Assembly: GCA_001570385.1 (NCBI GenBank)
Contig: BBYL01000030.1
Coordinates: 60,684 to 124,683 of the forward strand
Origin: Microtetraspora glauca
Lineage (GTDB): Bacteria; Actinomycetota; Actinomycetes; Streptosporangiales; Streptosporangiaceae
Reading direction: 5' to 3'
DNA: 64,000 nucleotides
Positions within the stretch are counted from its first letter, which is position 1. Every line of letters begins with the position of its first letter. A program made the position numbers and the translations under genes. Of the stretch, positions 8,940-16,051 are shown one piece after another. Below the pieces are notes generated by a model, which worked only from the letters and a program-made list of their open reading frames with translations, was not told the DNA's origin and ran no database searches.

Positions 8940-9155
8940 ATGTTGGACGTGGTGGAGAGCTACGCCTTCTGGATCCTGCTGATTCTCGTCCTCATCGCGG
9001 CATACATCCTGCCGAGCGTGATCGGCGTTCTTCGCGGGGTGGAGTCCCTCGGGCTGCTGATCGCGCTCAACCTCCTCGGCGGACTGACCTGCATCGGCTG
9101 GCCCGCCGCGCTCCTCGCGGCGTTCATGCTTCCCAAACGGGTGCGGCGCTGGTGA
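8940..9155 (+). CDS. Small membrane protein of the superinfection-immunity (Imm) family
   Basis: A 71-residue protein with two hydrophobic helices (FWILLILVLIAAYILPSVIG and a second containing NLLGGLTCIGWPAALLAAF) and a basic end (KRVRRW). The LPS-x-I and the Asn-Leu ... Gly-Trp spacing fit the superinfection immunity family, known from phage T4 Imm, a membrane protein that blocks DNA entry of a second phage. Many bacterial members exist without tested function. Here it is the last gene of the rightward operon of the element. Exclusion of related elements or phages is plausible but inferred. Confidence 0.65.
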   Translation: MLDVVESYAFWILLILVLIAAYILPSVIGVLRGVESLGLLIALNLLGGLTCIGWPAALLAAFMLPKRVRRW

Positions 9156-9437
9156 TCAGCGTGCCTCGCCCAGCAGGATCCGCTGCCAGAGTCGTTCCAT
9201 CAGGGCCGTCCGCAGCCACTCGGTCTCATGCACGACGGGGCCGTCGGAGCGGCGAACGGTCCGTCGTACGAACATCAGACCGCCACCCTGGCAGAGCTCG
9301 TACAGCGTCGCCTTGCATTCGCAGGTGTGGAGCCGTACCCGAACCCGGGCAGCGCGGGCGGCGGGCATGCGCCAATCGAGCCGCTCGTGCTTGGCCTGGA
9401 GGGGAGCCACATGGATGCCGTGATACTCCATCAGCAT
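9156..9437 (-). CDS. Hypothetical protein
   Basis: A 93-residue protein. A single CxC lies in LHTCECKATLYELC, giving three cysteines in a short span that could bind metal. The remainder (GGGLMFVRRTVRRSDGPVVH, then ETEWLR) looks like beta strands. No family is recognised. Its start overlaps the end of the upstream minus-strand gene by 7 bases, so the two form a small operon convergent with the element's main operon. Confidence 0.55.
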   Translation of the reverse strand: MLMEYHGIHVAPLQAKHERLDWRMPAARAARVRVRLHTCECKATLYELCQGGGLMFVRRTVRRSDGPVVHETEWLRTALMERLWQRILLGEAR

Positions 9438-9865
9438 CGGCGCCCACCCTCGATCACGCGGAGCCGTACGGCCAGGTCGTCGACCGAGTACGTCTCAACG
9501 GCCGGGAGGGCCGGGGCTTCCATGGGCACCGCGCAGATCCGGGCCTCCGCGATCCGGAGAATCGTCCAGCTGGGAAACTCCACACGCAAGCGCAGGAACG
9601 CGTCACCGCCAAGCTGTGCGGCAAGCAGCCGGGCCGCCCCACGAGGGTGCTGTGCCGGGTGGACCTGCCACCGATGTGCCGGATTCGTCCAGCGGATCCA
9701 CCGATCATCGATCCGGACGACCACCCCCTGGGCGAGGCTGAGGATGGCCGCGCCCGACCTTGCGGTCGTGGCGTCACTGTCGTACGTGACGACGCCGCGC
9801 CCTGTCAGGGCATCGCGGAGCAGCCTCATCGTCTGCGAGTGCGTCACGAGCATTTCCGGGATCAC
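9431..9865 (-). CDS. Hypothetical protein
   Basis: A 144-residue protein starting MIPEMLVTHSQTMRLLRDAL. Alternating hydrophobic strands (GVVTYDS; GVVVRIDDRWIRW; FLRLRVEFPSWTILRIAEAR) suggest a compact alpha/beta fold. No family is recognised. It is upstream of, and overlaps, the 93-residue gene and diverges from the HTH regulator to its right. Confidence 0.55.
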   Translation of the reverse strand: MIPEMLVTHSQTMRLLRDALTGRGVVTYDSDATTARSGAAILSLAQGVVVRIDDRWIRWTNPAHRWQVHPAQHPRGAARLLAAQLGGDAFLRLRVEFPSWTILRIAEARICAVPMEAPALPAVETYSVDDLAVRLRVIEGGRRC

Positions 9866-10001
9866 GCGCCCAGCGTCGAGGAGTCCGCTGAGGCGCCGAA
9901 ACGCCGAAGTGTCATCGAGTGCCGATGTCAGATTGGCATAGCGCGCCAGTACTGCCGTATCTACGGTGAGTAACCGGCCTGTGGGAAGGAACGCGAGGCG
10001 G

Positions 10002-11345
10002 ATGAGCCAGAGCCGGTTGTGCCCGGTCTGCCGGAAGACATTGCTCAGCCGGTACAGCCAGGAGGCGATGTGCGGTGCCTGCCTCCGCAGCGCAGCCGCG
10101 CCGACCTGGGACTTCGACAGCCTTACTCAGGCCCTGGCCGCCCGGGACCTCGCCGCCTTCGCGACCACGGTCCGAAAGTCGATGAAGCTGAGCCAGCTGG
10201 AGTTCGCCAACCTGGTCGGTTGGGCTCAAAGCACCGTGGCCCGCGTGGAACGAGGCGAGCGCGACACGCTCTACGACGTGCGCGAGCTGGTTCGCTTCGC
10301 GGACACCGTCGGCCTGCCGAGGACGGCTCTGCTGCCCCTGTTCACTGAGGAGACAGACGACATGGATCTGACCAGGCGGGAGCTCGCCGGGCTCGTCGCC
10401 AGCGGAGTGATGGCCGGCCTGGCATGGAACCTTTCGGCCCGCGTCGACGCGGAGCAGATCGGCCTGCTGCGCGAGTCCATCGACCGGCTTTATCGTCAGG
10501 ACCAGCAGGTCGGCGGTTCGGTCCTGATCAGGACTGCCCTCCTCCAGCTGTCGCGCGTACGCGCGTTGCTCGACAACGCCGAGTTCTCCGAGTCGATCGG
10601 CCGCCAGTTGCTGTCCGTGGCGGGAGAGCTGTGCGTGTGCGCAGGTTGGCTGGCCTACGACTCCGACGATCAGCAGCTCGCCCGCCAGCTGTACGGCGAA
10701 GGCCACCTCTACGCCACCCACGCCGACGACCCGGTCCTTCTGGTTCACGTGGCGTCGAACTCGGCACTGCAGGCCGTACGGCTGGCCCGTGCGGAACCCG
10801 GCCGGGCACGCGAGGCGTTGCGGTTCGTCGCCGCGGCGGAGGCGTCCTCCCGGCGGTGGGCGACCCCGCGCGTCCACGCCCTGCTCGCACTCCGGGAGGC
10901 GTTCGCGTACTCGATGCTGCGTGACGAGCTCGCCTACCGCTCGGCGATCACCAGGGCGTGGCGCGAGCTGGAGCGCGGCCCGCACGAGGACGACCCGCCA
11001 TGGGTCCGCTTCGTGGACCCCGCCGAGTTGACCGGCAACGAGGGGATGGCCGCCGTCAATCTGGGCCAGGCGGGACGGGCCGTGCAGCGCTTCGCCGAAG
11101 TGGTCGCCGAACCTTGGCTCGGCCAGCGCAACCGCACCTACTATCGAGCCCGGCTCGCCATGGCGCACCTGTCCGGCGGCGACGAAGCCGCGGCGTTCGC
11201 ACATGGAACGCAGGCGCTGTCCACCGGTATCCGGTCACGCCGCATCCTTCGTGAGCTGACGCCACTGCGCGGCCTCGCGGAGCGCTCACGCGACCAGCAA
11301 GCCGAGCAGTTCCGGGCCTCGTACGACACGGCAGGCGCGGCGTAG
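10002..11345 (+). CDS. Zinc-ribbon plus XRE HTH regulator with TPR-like C-terminus
   Basis: A 447-residue protein. The ATG at 10002 follows GGAAGGA and is preferred to a GTG at 9966 that lacks a ribosome site. The N-terminus has two CxxC pairs (CPVC at about 7-10 and CGAC at about 24-27), a zinc ribbon. The XRE HTH follows (KLSQLEFANLVGWAQSTVAR, then VERGERD). From about residue 150 the rest is alpha-helical with TPR-like spacing (SALQAVRLARAEPGRAREAL). This is the common actinomycete architecture of regulators that sense a ligand or peptide through the helical part. It may regulate the adjacent GNAT gene. Confidence 0.75.
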   Translation: MSQSRLCPVCRKTLLSRYSQEAMCGACLRSAAAPTWDFDSLTQALAARDLAAFATTVRKSMKLSQLEFANLVGWAQSTVARVERGERDTLYDVRELVRFADTVGLPRTALLPLFTEETDDMDLTRRELAGLVASGVMAGLAWNLSARVDAEQIGLLRESIDRLYRQDQQVGGSVLIRTALLQLSRVRALLDNAEFSESIGRQLLSVAGELCVCAGWLAYDSDDQQLARQLYGEGHLYATHADDPVLLVHVASNSALQAVRLARAEPGRAREALRFVAAAEASSRRWATPRVHALLALREAFAYSMLRDELAYRSAITRAWRELERGPHEDDPPWVRFVDPAELTGNEGMAAVNLGQAGRAVQRFAEVVAEPWLGQRNRTYYRARLAMAHLSGGDEAAAFAHGTQALSTGIRSRRILRELTPLRGLAERSRDQQAEQFRASYDTAGAA

Positions 11346-11354
11346 CTTCGTCTC

Positions 11355-11900
11355 ATGCCGCTCACCTTCACGCATCTCAACCGAGAAGCCGCACGCGAAG
11401 CCGTAAAGACCGTCGCCGACATCTATCAGCGGTCCTATGTCGAGCGGATCGCCGCGGGCGACCCCTTCTACACGGTCGAACGGTTCCTGGGACGCTTCGA
11501 CCTCTACACGATGAGAGACGGCTTCGAGCTGGTCATCGCTGAAGCCGACGCGGCCCCCGTCGGTCAGACCTTCGGCTGGCCGCTTCCGGCCGCCACCGCC
11601 TGGTGGAACGGGCTGCGCACCGAAGTACCGCTTGGCTTCATCAACGAGGACGGCCACCGCACCTTCGCACTGTCCGAGATCATGGTGGCCGAGCCGTACC
11701 AAGGCCAGGGCATCGCGCACGCGCTGCACGACGAACTGCTCAAGGGACGCCCCGAGGAGCGGGCCACGCTCCTGGTCAGGCCGGACAACCTCGTCGCCTA
11801 CTCCGCATACCGGCGCTGGGGCTGGCGCAAGGCAGCCGAGCTTCAGCCCGGCATGGCGGACGCACCGGTGTACGACGCTCTGATCAGGTCGTTGGCGTGA
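11355..11900 (+). CDS. GNAT-family N-acetyltransferase
   Basis: A 181-residue protein beginning 9 bases after the HTH regulator. The GNAT core is visible: ALSEIMVAEPYQGQGIAHAL contains motif A (a Q/RxxGxG/A pyrophosphate loop, here YQGQGIAHAL), followed by LVRPDNLVAYSAYRRWGWRK (motif B, with the typical Tyr and GW). The substrate is unknown. Regulator/GNAT pairs are frequent in actinomycetes, and this one probably forms an operon with the gene before it. Its last 17 bases overlap the end of the convergent minus-strand gene. Confidence 0.8.
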   Translation: MPLTFTHLNREAAREAVKTVADIYQRSYVERIAAGDPFYTVERFLGRFDLYTMRDGFELVIAEADAAPVGQTFGWPLPAATAWWNGLRTEVPLGFINEDGHRTFALSEIMVAEPYQGQGIAHALHDELLKGRPEERATLLVRPDNLVAYSAYRRWGWRKAAELQPGMADAPVYDALIRSLA

Positions 11901-13896
11901 GCTCCGCCAGTCTACGGATGGCTTCGTCCTTGTCGCAGAGCGCGAGTCGGCGTCCGGCCCACGGTGGCGCCGACTGCCCCTCCATGTAGGTGATCAGTCC
12001 GCTCCGGTCGATCGCGCAGGTGATCCCGGACGGCCACGCGTCGAGGAACATGCCGAGAATCAGGTCCTCCATGCCGCCCTCGATGATCCGATGCAGCCGC
12101 TCCCGCGCCGCTCCGACCGAGGCCACGACGAACAGCCATGACAAGCCCTCGGGAACCCCGGAGTCGGTCCGCTGCCCCGACCGCCGGACGATCTCCACCT
12201 CCAGCTCGGTCATCACGTCTTCGAGTGAGTCGAGCACCACCAAGCCCGGGATCTCGACCTCCGCCGCGTACGAGCCGAACAGGCGCATCACGTCGTCACG
12301 CGGCATGAGCACGCGAGTCGTGAGATCCCGTACAGCCAACAGCTCCAGGACCATCGCGCGGGCGACGTCATCGGTCCCGGGACCGGTCAGGCCCATGCCG
12401 TACAGGGCGGACAGGGCGATCGCGTAGCTGAGGTTCGAGGGCTCCTGACCTCGCTCGACGGCGTGCTCCTGGGAGAGGTCCTCGGCGACGGTTCCTTCCT
12501 CAGGAAGGGCATACATCTGCGGCGGTTCCTCGTGGTGAGGGGCCTGGTCGCCCACTGCTTCCTCTTCGACAGCCAGGACCCGCGATGGCGGGATGTCGGG
12601 CCTCGGCGCTTCGATCGGCTCCTGTGGGACGACGTGCTCCCGCGCGGCCTCTCGAACCTGGATGATCTCCAACTCCTGCGCTCGGTCCCGACTACCAGTG
12701 GTGTCCGGGGCCGTCGACTCCCCGCCAGGGCTGCTCTCTTGCCCGGCGGTCGGTTCTGTCGCGGTCTCCACCCACGGGACGACGCCGTGCTCCTCGGGAC
12801 GGGCATGCACTGTAATGATGGGGTCGAGGTCGGCTTCCTCATCATGAAAGGCCACCTCGCCAAACGAAGCGTGCCACCCCTGGGAGCCGAGCTTTTCTTG
12901 TCCCTTGCCCTGTCCTCGTTCCCGTACGGTCACCGACGGCTCGTGCGTGGCGGCACTGAGGCGGATCAGCCGGTCGGCGTCGCGAGTCAGGCGAGTCCTG
13001 CGCCACCACGTCGTCGCGCTCCCCGCAAGCTGCCGTCGCCTGCGATAGGTCATGACGACAAGAAACATGGCGACTACCCCCGTGGGGATCGTCAGGGGCA
13101 GCATCGACGACGTCTCCTGCTCACCCGACGCAGACCGGGCTCGCTCCGGCAGTGCACCAGCAGGCGTCCCAGGGCGTGTCTTCGACGAGGCATCACGAGA
13201 TGATGCATCACGAAAGGGTCGCGTCCGCACGTCGGCAGCCGGTGGGTGTTCGACGTCATGAGCCCTTCCGGAAATGGCCTTCCGCGTGGGGAGCTCGACG
13301 TGCCGCACCCGTTCCGGCTCGTTCGCCACCGGGATCACCGTGAAGTCCTGGGGATTCGCCTCCCGATCGCGAGGAGCTGGCTTACGGCTTCTCGCACGCT
13401 CGTTCTTTCCCTGCTTGGTGGGCGACTTTCTCACCTGAGGGGACTTGACCGGCTGCGGCGAGCTGGCTTCGGTGGGGACGATCTGCGGCGTGCTGGCTTC
13501 GGTCGGGACGATCTGCGGCGCAACGGGCTTAGGGGTGACGGTCACCGGCACCTGTGGCGGAGCCGCCGTGGGCAGGACGGGCACCGCCTGCTGTCGCGGC
13601 GTGATCACAAGCGGGGCGCTCCCCTTGACGGAGTTCCGCAGCGCCTGGCCGAAGTCGAGTTGCTTACCCGTCTGAAGCCATCTCCGCAGCTCCTGCTGCA
13701 TGTCCGCGCACAGCTTCTCAGCATCGATGTACTGGGCCGCGTTCCCTTTCACGTGCGCGCATCCGGCGTCGGCGCGTACCGGCGATGCCCATGGACCGGC
13801 CAGGGCCGCGACCGTGACCATGCTAACGACCGTCCAGCGGCCTGCCGACGTAACCGAACACCGCAGACGGATCGGAAAGAGCTCCGTGGCGAGCAC
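11884..13896 (-). CDS. Membrane-anchored protein related to the central part of actinomycete LysM/BTAD proteins
   Basis: A 670-residue protein. The N-terminal signal or anchor (about residues 20-42) is followed by a Pro/Thr-rich region with a perfect tandem repeat PQIVPTEAS. One transmembrane helix lies at about residues 270-290 (IPTGVVAMFLVVMTY) followed by RRRR. An acidic linker then leads to a C-terminal domain of about 190 residues (SALYGMGLTGPGTDDVARAM, VLMPRDDVMRLFG, PGLVVLDSLEDVMTELEVEI, AWPSGITCAIDRSGLITYME). That last domain resembles the region before the bacterial transcriptional activator domain in LysM-BTAD proteins of actinomycete plasmids; the BTAD itself is absent. Four RATCGATY-like motifs precede the start. 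Confidence 0.6.
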   Translation of the reverse strand: MLATELFPIRLRCSVTSAGRWTVVSMVTVAALAGPWASPVRADAGCAHVKGNAAQYIDAEKLCADMQQELRRWLQTGKQLDFGQALRNSVKGSAPLVITPRQQAVPVLPTAAPPQVPVTVTPKPVAPQIVPTEASTPQIVPTEASSPQPVKSPQVRKSPTKQGKNERARSRKPAPRDREANPQDFTVIPVANEPERVRHVELPTRKAISGRAHDVEHPPAADVRTRPFRDASSRDASSKTRPGTPAGALPERARSASGEQETSSMLPLTIPTGVVAMFLVVMTYRRRRQLAGSATTWWRRTRLTRDADRLIRLSAATHEPSVTVRERGQGKGQEKLGSQGWHASFGEVAFHDEEADLDPIITVHARPEEHGVVPWVETATEPTAGQESSPGGESTAPDTTGSRDRAQELEIIQVREAAREHVVPQEPIEAPRPDIPPSRVLAVEEEAVGDQAPHHEEPPQMYALPEEGTVAEDLSQEHAVERGQEPSNLSYAIALSALYGMGLTGPGTDDVARAMVLELLAVRDLTTRVLMPRDDVMRLFGSYAAEVEIPGLVVLDSLEDVMTELEVEIVRRSGQRTDSGVPEGLSWLFVVASVGAARERLHRIIEGGMEDLILGMFLDAWPSGITCAIDRSGLITYMEGQSAPPWAGRRLALCDKDEAIRRLAELTPTT

Positions 13897-13910
13897 GATA
13901 GGTCACCCCC

Positions 13911-13981
13911 AGATCGATCACCAAGAGAAATCGATCAACCACATTACGCAACCGTCGCAGTCGATCTCTGTAAGATCGATT
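13911..13981. promoter_or_regulatory. Cluster of four ATCGAT-centred motifs
   Basis: Related short palindromic motifs occur at about 13912-13920 (GATCGATCA), 13929-13937 (AATCGATCA), 13959-13967 (AGTCGATCT) and 13973-13981 (AGATCGATT). They lie in the 117-base gap between the relaxase stop and the start of the 670-residue membrane protein gene. This could be an operator array or iterons. It is supported only by the repetition. Confidence 0.35.
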
Positions 13982-14013
13982 GTGAGTCGAGCGGGTAAAG
14001 AATGATCTCCTGC

Positions 14014-15459
14014 CTACCGGCTGGGACGTCGAGACGTGGCAGGCCCCGGAGGTCCGGCAAAACGGCTGGAAGGCCGCAGAACCGGCCCGGAGGGCGGCGT
14101 GAAACGCCCGGGAAAATCGACGGCGGACAAGCCCGCCGTGGGCCGTACCACAACCGATGCCTCGCTCAAGCACCGCGCCGCGGCTCGCGCTGCCGCCGCC
14201 TGCGCGGCCCGGCCCTGCAGCATGCGCAGTTCCGCCACCGCGTTCACCAGGGATGCGACATTGGCGACGAGCACGCCTCCACGCCGCGTCGCCCCCGACC
14301 TGGCCAGTCTCCGGACGGTTCTTCGAAGTCCGAGCCCCGTCGGCGTAGCGCGCGGGATACGGGCGTACGGCTCACGGGCCGCCCGATCGAACGCCTCAGC
14401 GGCCTCTCTCAGCCGGCGATCCTTGAGCAGGTCCGCCGCGACATGCAGCAGATCGGAGGTGGCCCCGGCCAGGTCGGCCGCCGCGCTCGGGTCACCGGAT
14501 GCTCTGATGTGGTCGGCGGCCCGACCGGCCACCGCAGCAGCCTGATCCCAGATCTCGCGGCGCTCTTCCACACTGATGTCGTGCCCGCGACGATTCTGGT
14601 CGCCGGCCTCATTTCCGCTTCGCCATCGCGCGCGGAGCTTCGGAAGAGTGAGGTCGGCGGCGAGCTTGCCTCCGCCGAACCAGACAGGCTCCCCCTGCCG
14701 GTTGAGATGGACCGGCAGCGCGACCGCATATCCGGTCACCTCGCCCGGATTCCGGTGGCTGATCCGCTGACGTACCAGCACTCCGGTGGCTTCCAGCCTG
14801 CGGAAGAACTCCTCTTCCGAACCCGCGCCCGCGGCGGCCGTAACCACGTGCCGTCGTAGCGCTGTACGAGGAATCTCCGCCCATCGCCGTCTGCGAGCCT
14901 GCTCGGTCTCGCTCCGCGTGGGACGGCGAGCCGCCGTACGATCGCCAGGCGCCGTCACCCGCAGCCCGAAGCGCCGCTCCACCGCCTGGCACGCTTCCCG
15001 TACCCGATAGAAGTCGTTCCAGGTCTTCGGCTTGGTCCCGTCCTGGCGGGCGAGCGTGGCCACGATATGGATGTGGTCGTCGGCATGCCGTACCGCGACC
15101 CACCGCACCCCGTCATCATCGCCGTCCCGGGCCAGCCCGGTGGCGTTCATGATCTCGTACGCGACCCGAGCCCATTCGTCGTCGTCCAGGATCCGATCCT
15201 CACGAGCGGCACGGACGGCGCAATGCCAGACCGGCTCCCGGTAGCCGTCGTCCCCGAGCGCGGCGACCGGCTGGTTCAGCAATCCGATCAGATTCCGGAA
15301 ATCCCGCCCGCCATCCGGCCGGAGCGCCGGCTCCAACTCCGCCGGATGGCGCCACCCCGCGACGATGTGCGGGTTGACGTGCTCGTTCGCCCTGCCCGGG
15401 CCGTACAGGTAGTAGACCAGCCCGCCGACGTGCCTCCCTCGGATCACCTTTCCGATCAT
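14014..15459 (-). CDS. Relaxase/mobilization nuclease (MobA type)
   Basis: A 481-residue protein. The N-terminal relaxase domain (about residues 1-180) shows the start MIGKVIRGRHVGGLVYYLYG with tyrosines at 17 and 18, and the metal-binding histidine triad RHADDHIHIVA (H125, H129, H131). The rest is Arg-rich and helical, probably DNA-binding. Relaxases nick oriT and lead single-stranded DNA into a recipient. The start overlaps the mobC stop by 4 bases, so the two are coupled. The candidate oriT lies upstream of mobC. No FtsK/TraB or type IV coupling gene is seen in the window, so the element is probably mobilizable rather than self-transmissible. Confidence 0.88.
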   Translation of the reverse strand: MIGKVIRGRHVGGLVYYLYGPGRANEHVNPHIVAGWRHPAELEPALRPDGGRDFRNLIGLLNQPVAALGDDGYREPVWHCAVRAAREDRILDDDEWARVAYEIMNATGLARDGDDDGVRWVAVRHADDHIHIVATLARQDGTKPKTWNDFYRVREACQAVERRFGLRVTAPGDRTAARRPTRSETEQARRRRWAEIPRTALRRHVVTAAAGAGSEEEFFRRLEATGVLVRQRISHRNPGEVTGYAVALPVHLNRQGEPVWFGGGKLAADLTLPKLRARWRSGNEAGDQNRRGHDISVEERREIWDQAAAVAGRAADHIRASGDPSAAADLAGATSDLLHVAADLLKDRRLREAAEAFDRAAREPYARIPRATPTGLGLRRTVRRLARSGATRRGGVLVANVASLVNAVAELRMLQGRAAQAAAARAAARCLSEASVVVRPTAGLSAVDFPGRFTPPSGPVLRPSSRFAGPPGPATSRRPSR

Positions 15460-15884
15460 CGGATCCGCTTCCGTACGGCTTCCGCGACATCGTCCAACCG
15501 CTCCACCGCCTTCAGGCAGGCGGCGGCGTACGGGAGGAGGTTCCCCGGATCGGCACCCGTGGCGTTGAGCGCCGCGACGGCCTGGTTGAGGTTGACGCCG
15601 ATCCGGCGTGCTTGCCCGGACGCGTGCATCAACTCGATCAGAGCTTCGCGCAGCGGGTCCGGCATCGGCGGGTTCGCCATCCGCGCCGCCGCCAGCGCCG
15701 CCTCTGCCGCGTACGCACCATGCGCGAGCCCGAGCCGCTGCGCCGCGTTGCGGAAGTCGGCGTACTCCTCATCGGTGAGCACGAACTTCACCACATGCGG
15801 CCTCGCTGTCGCCTGTCGCTCCCGCCGCCGCTGCCGGACCTGCTTGGCCCCGACGCTCGGCCCGCCTTCCGCCCCCTCGCCCAT
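15456..15884 (-). CDS. mobC: MobC-type relaxosome accessory protein
   Basis: A 142-residue protein with a basic N-terminus (KQVRQRRRERQATARPHVV) and a ribbon-helix-helix-like start (VKFVLTDEEYADFRNAAQRL). The MobC C-terminal signature follows (ELMHASGQARRIGVNLNQAV, then AALNATG). MobC proteins bind near oriT and help the relaxase open the nick region. It is the first gene of the two-gene mob operon, directly downstream of the nested inverted repeats at 15925-16023. Confidence 0.85.
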   Translation of the reverse strand: MGEGAEGGPSVGAKQVRQRRRERQATARPHVVKFVLTDEEYADFRNAAQRLGLAHGAYAAEAALAAARMANPPMPDPLREALIELMHASGQARRIGVNLNQAVAALNATGADPGNLLPYAAACLKAVERLDDVAEAVRKRIR

Positions 15885-15924
15885 GCTGTAGTCCCACCCC
15901 CGAAAGGACCGCGCCCGGTCCCAA

Positions 15925-16023
15925 TTGATCAGAACCCACCCCGCGTCAGCTGCGGGAGCGGGCGATTCTGATCACTAATGTCCCCCTCTGAAGCCCGCCG
16001 GATTCAGAGGTAACGGGACATTA
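15925..16023. other. Candidate origin of transfer: two nested inverted repeats upstream of mobC
   Basis: Repeat A: TGATCAGAA (15926-15934) pairs with TTCTGATCA (15966-15974) and encloses CCCGC (15940-15944) and GCGGG (15952-15956). Repeat B: TAATGTCCC (15976-15984) pairs with GGGACATTA (16015-16023) and encloses CCTCTGAA (15985-15992) and TTCAGAGG (16003-16010). All arms are perfect. The location, in the only gap next to mobC and the relaxase, is that of oriT in known mobilization regions. No T-run follows on the minus strand, which argues against simple terminators, but the region also lies 3' of the helicase gene. Confidence 0.55.
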
Positions 16024-16051
16024 CGAATATCTTGCTCTCCTGCCGGGACCC

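Noticed and set aside
13470..13535. Short tandem repeat that could suggest a CRISPR or repeat array
   Set aside because: Only two copies encoding PQIVPTEAS inside a Pro-rich coding linker; no spacers or cas genes.
15925..16023. Reading the nested hairpins as ordinary terminators of the helicase gene
   Set aside because: Possible, but the doubling, nesting and position just upstream of mobC fit oriT better; kept as a candidate only.
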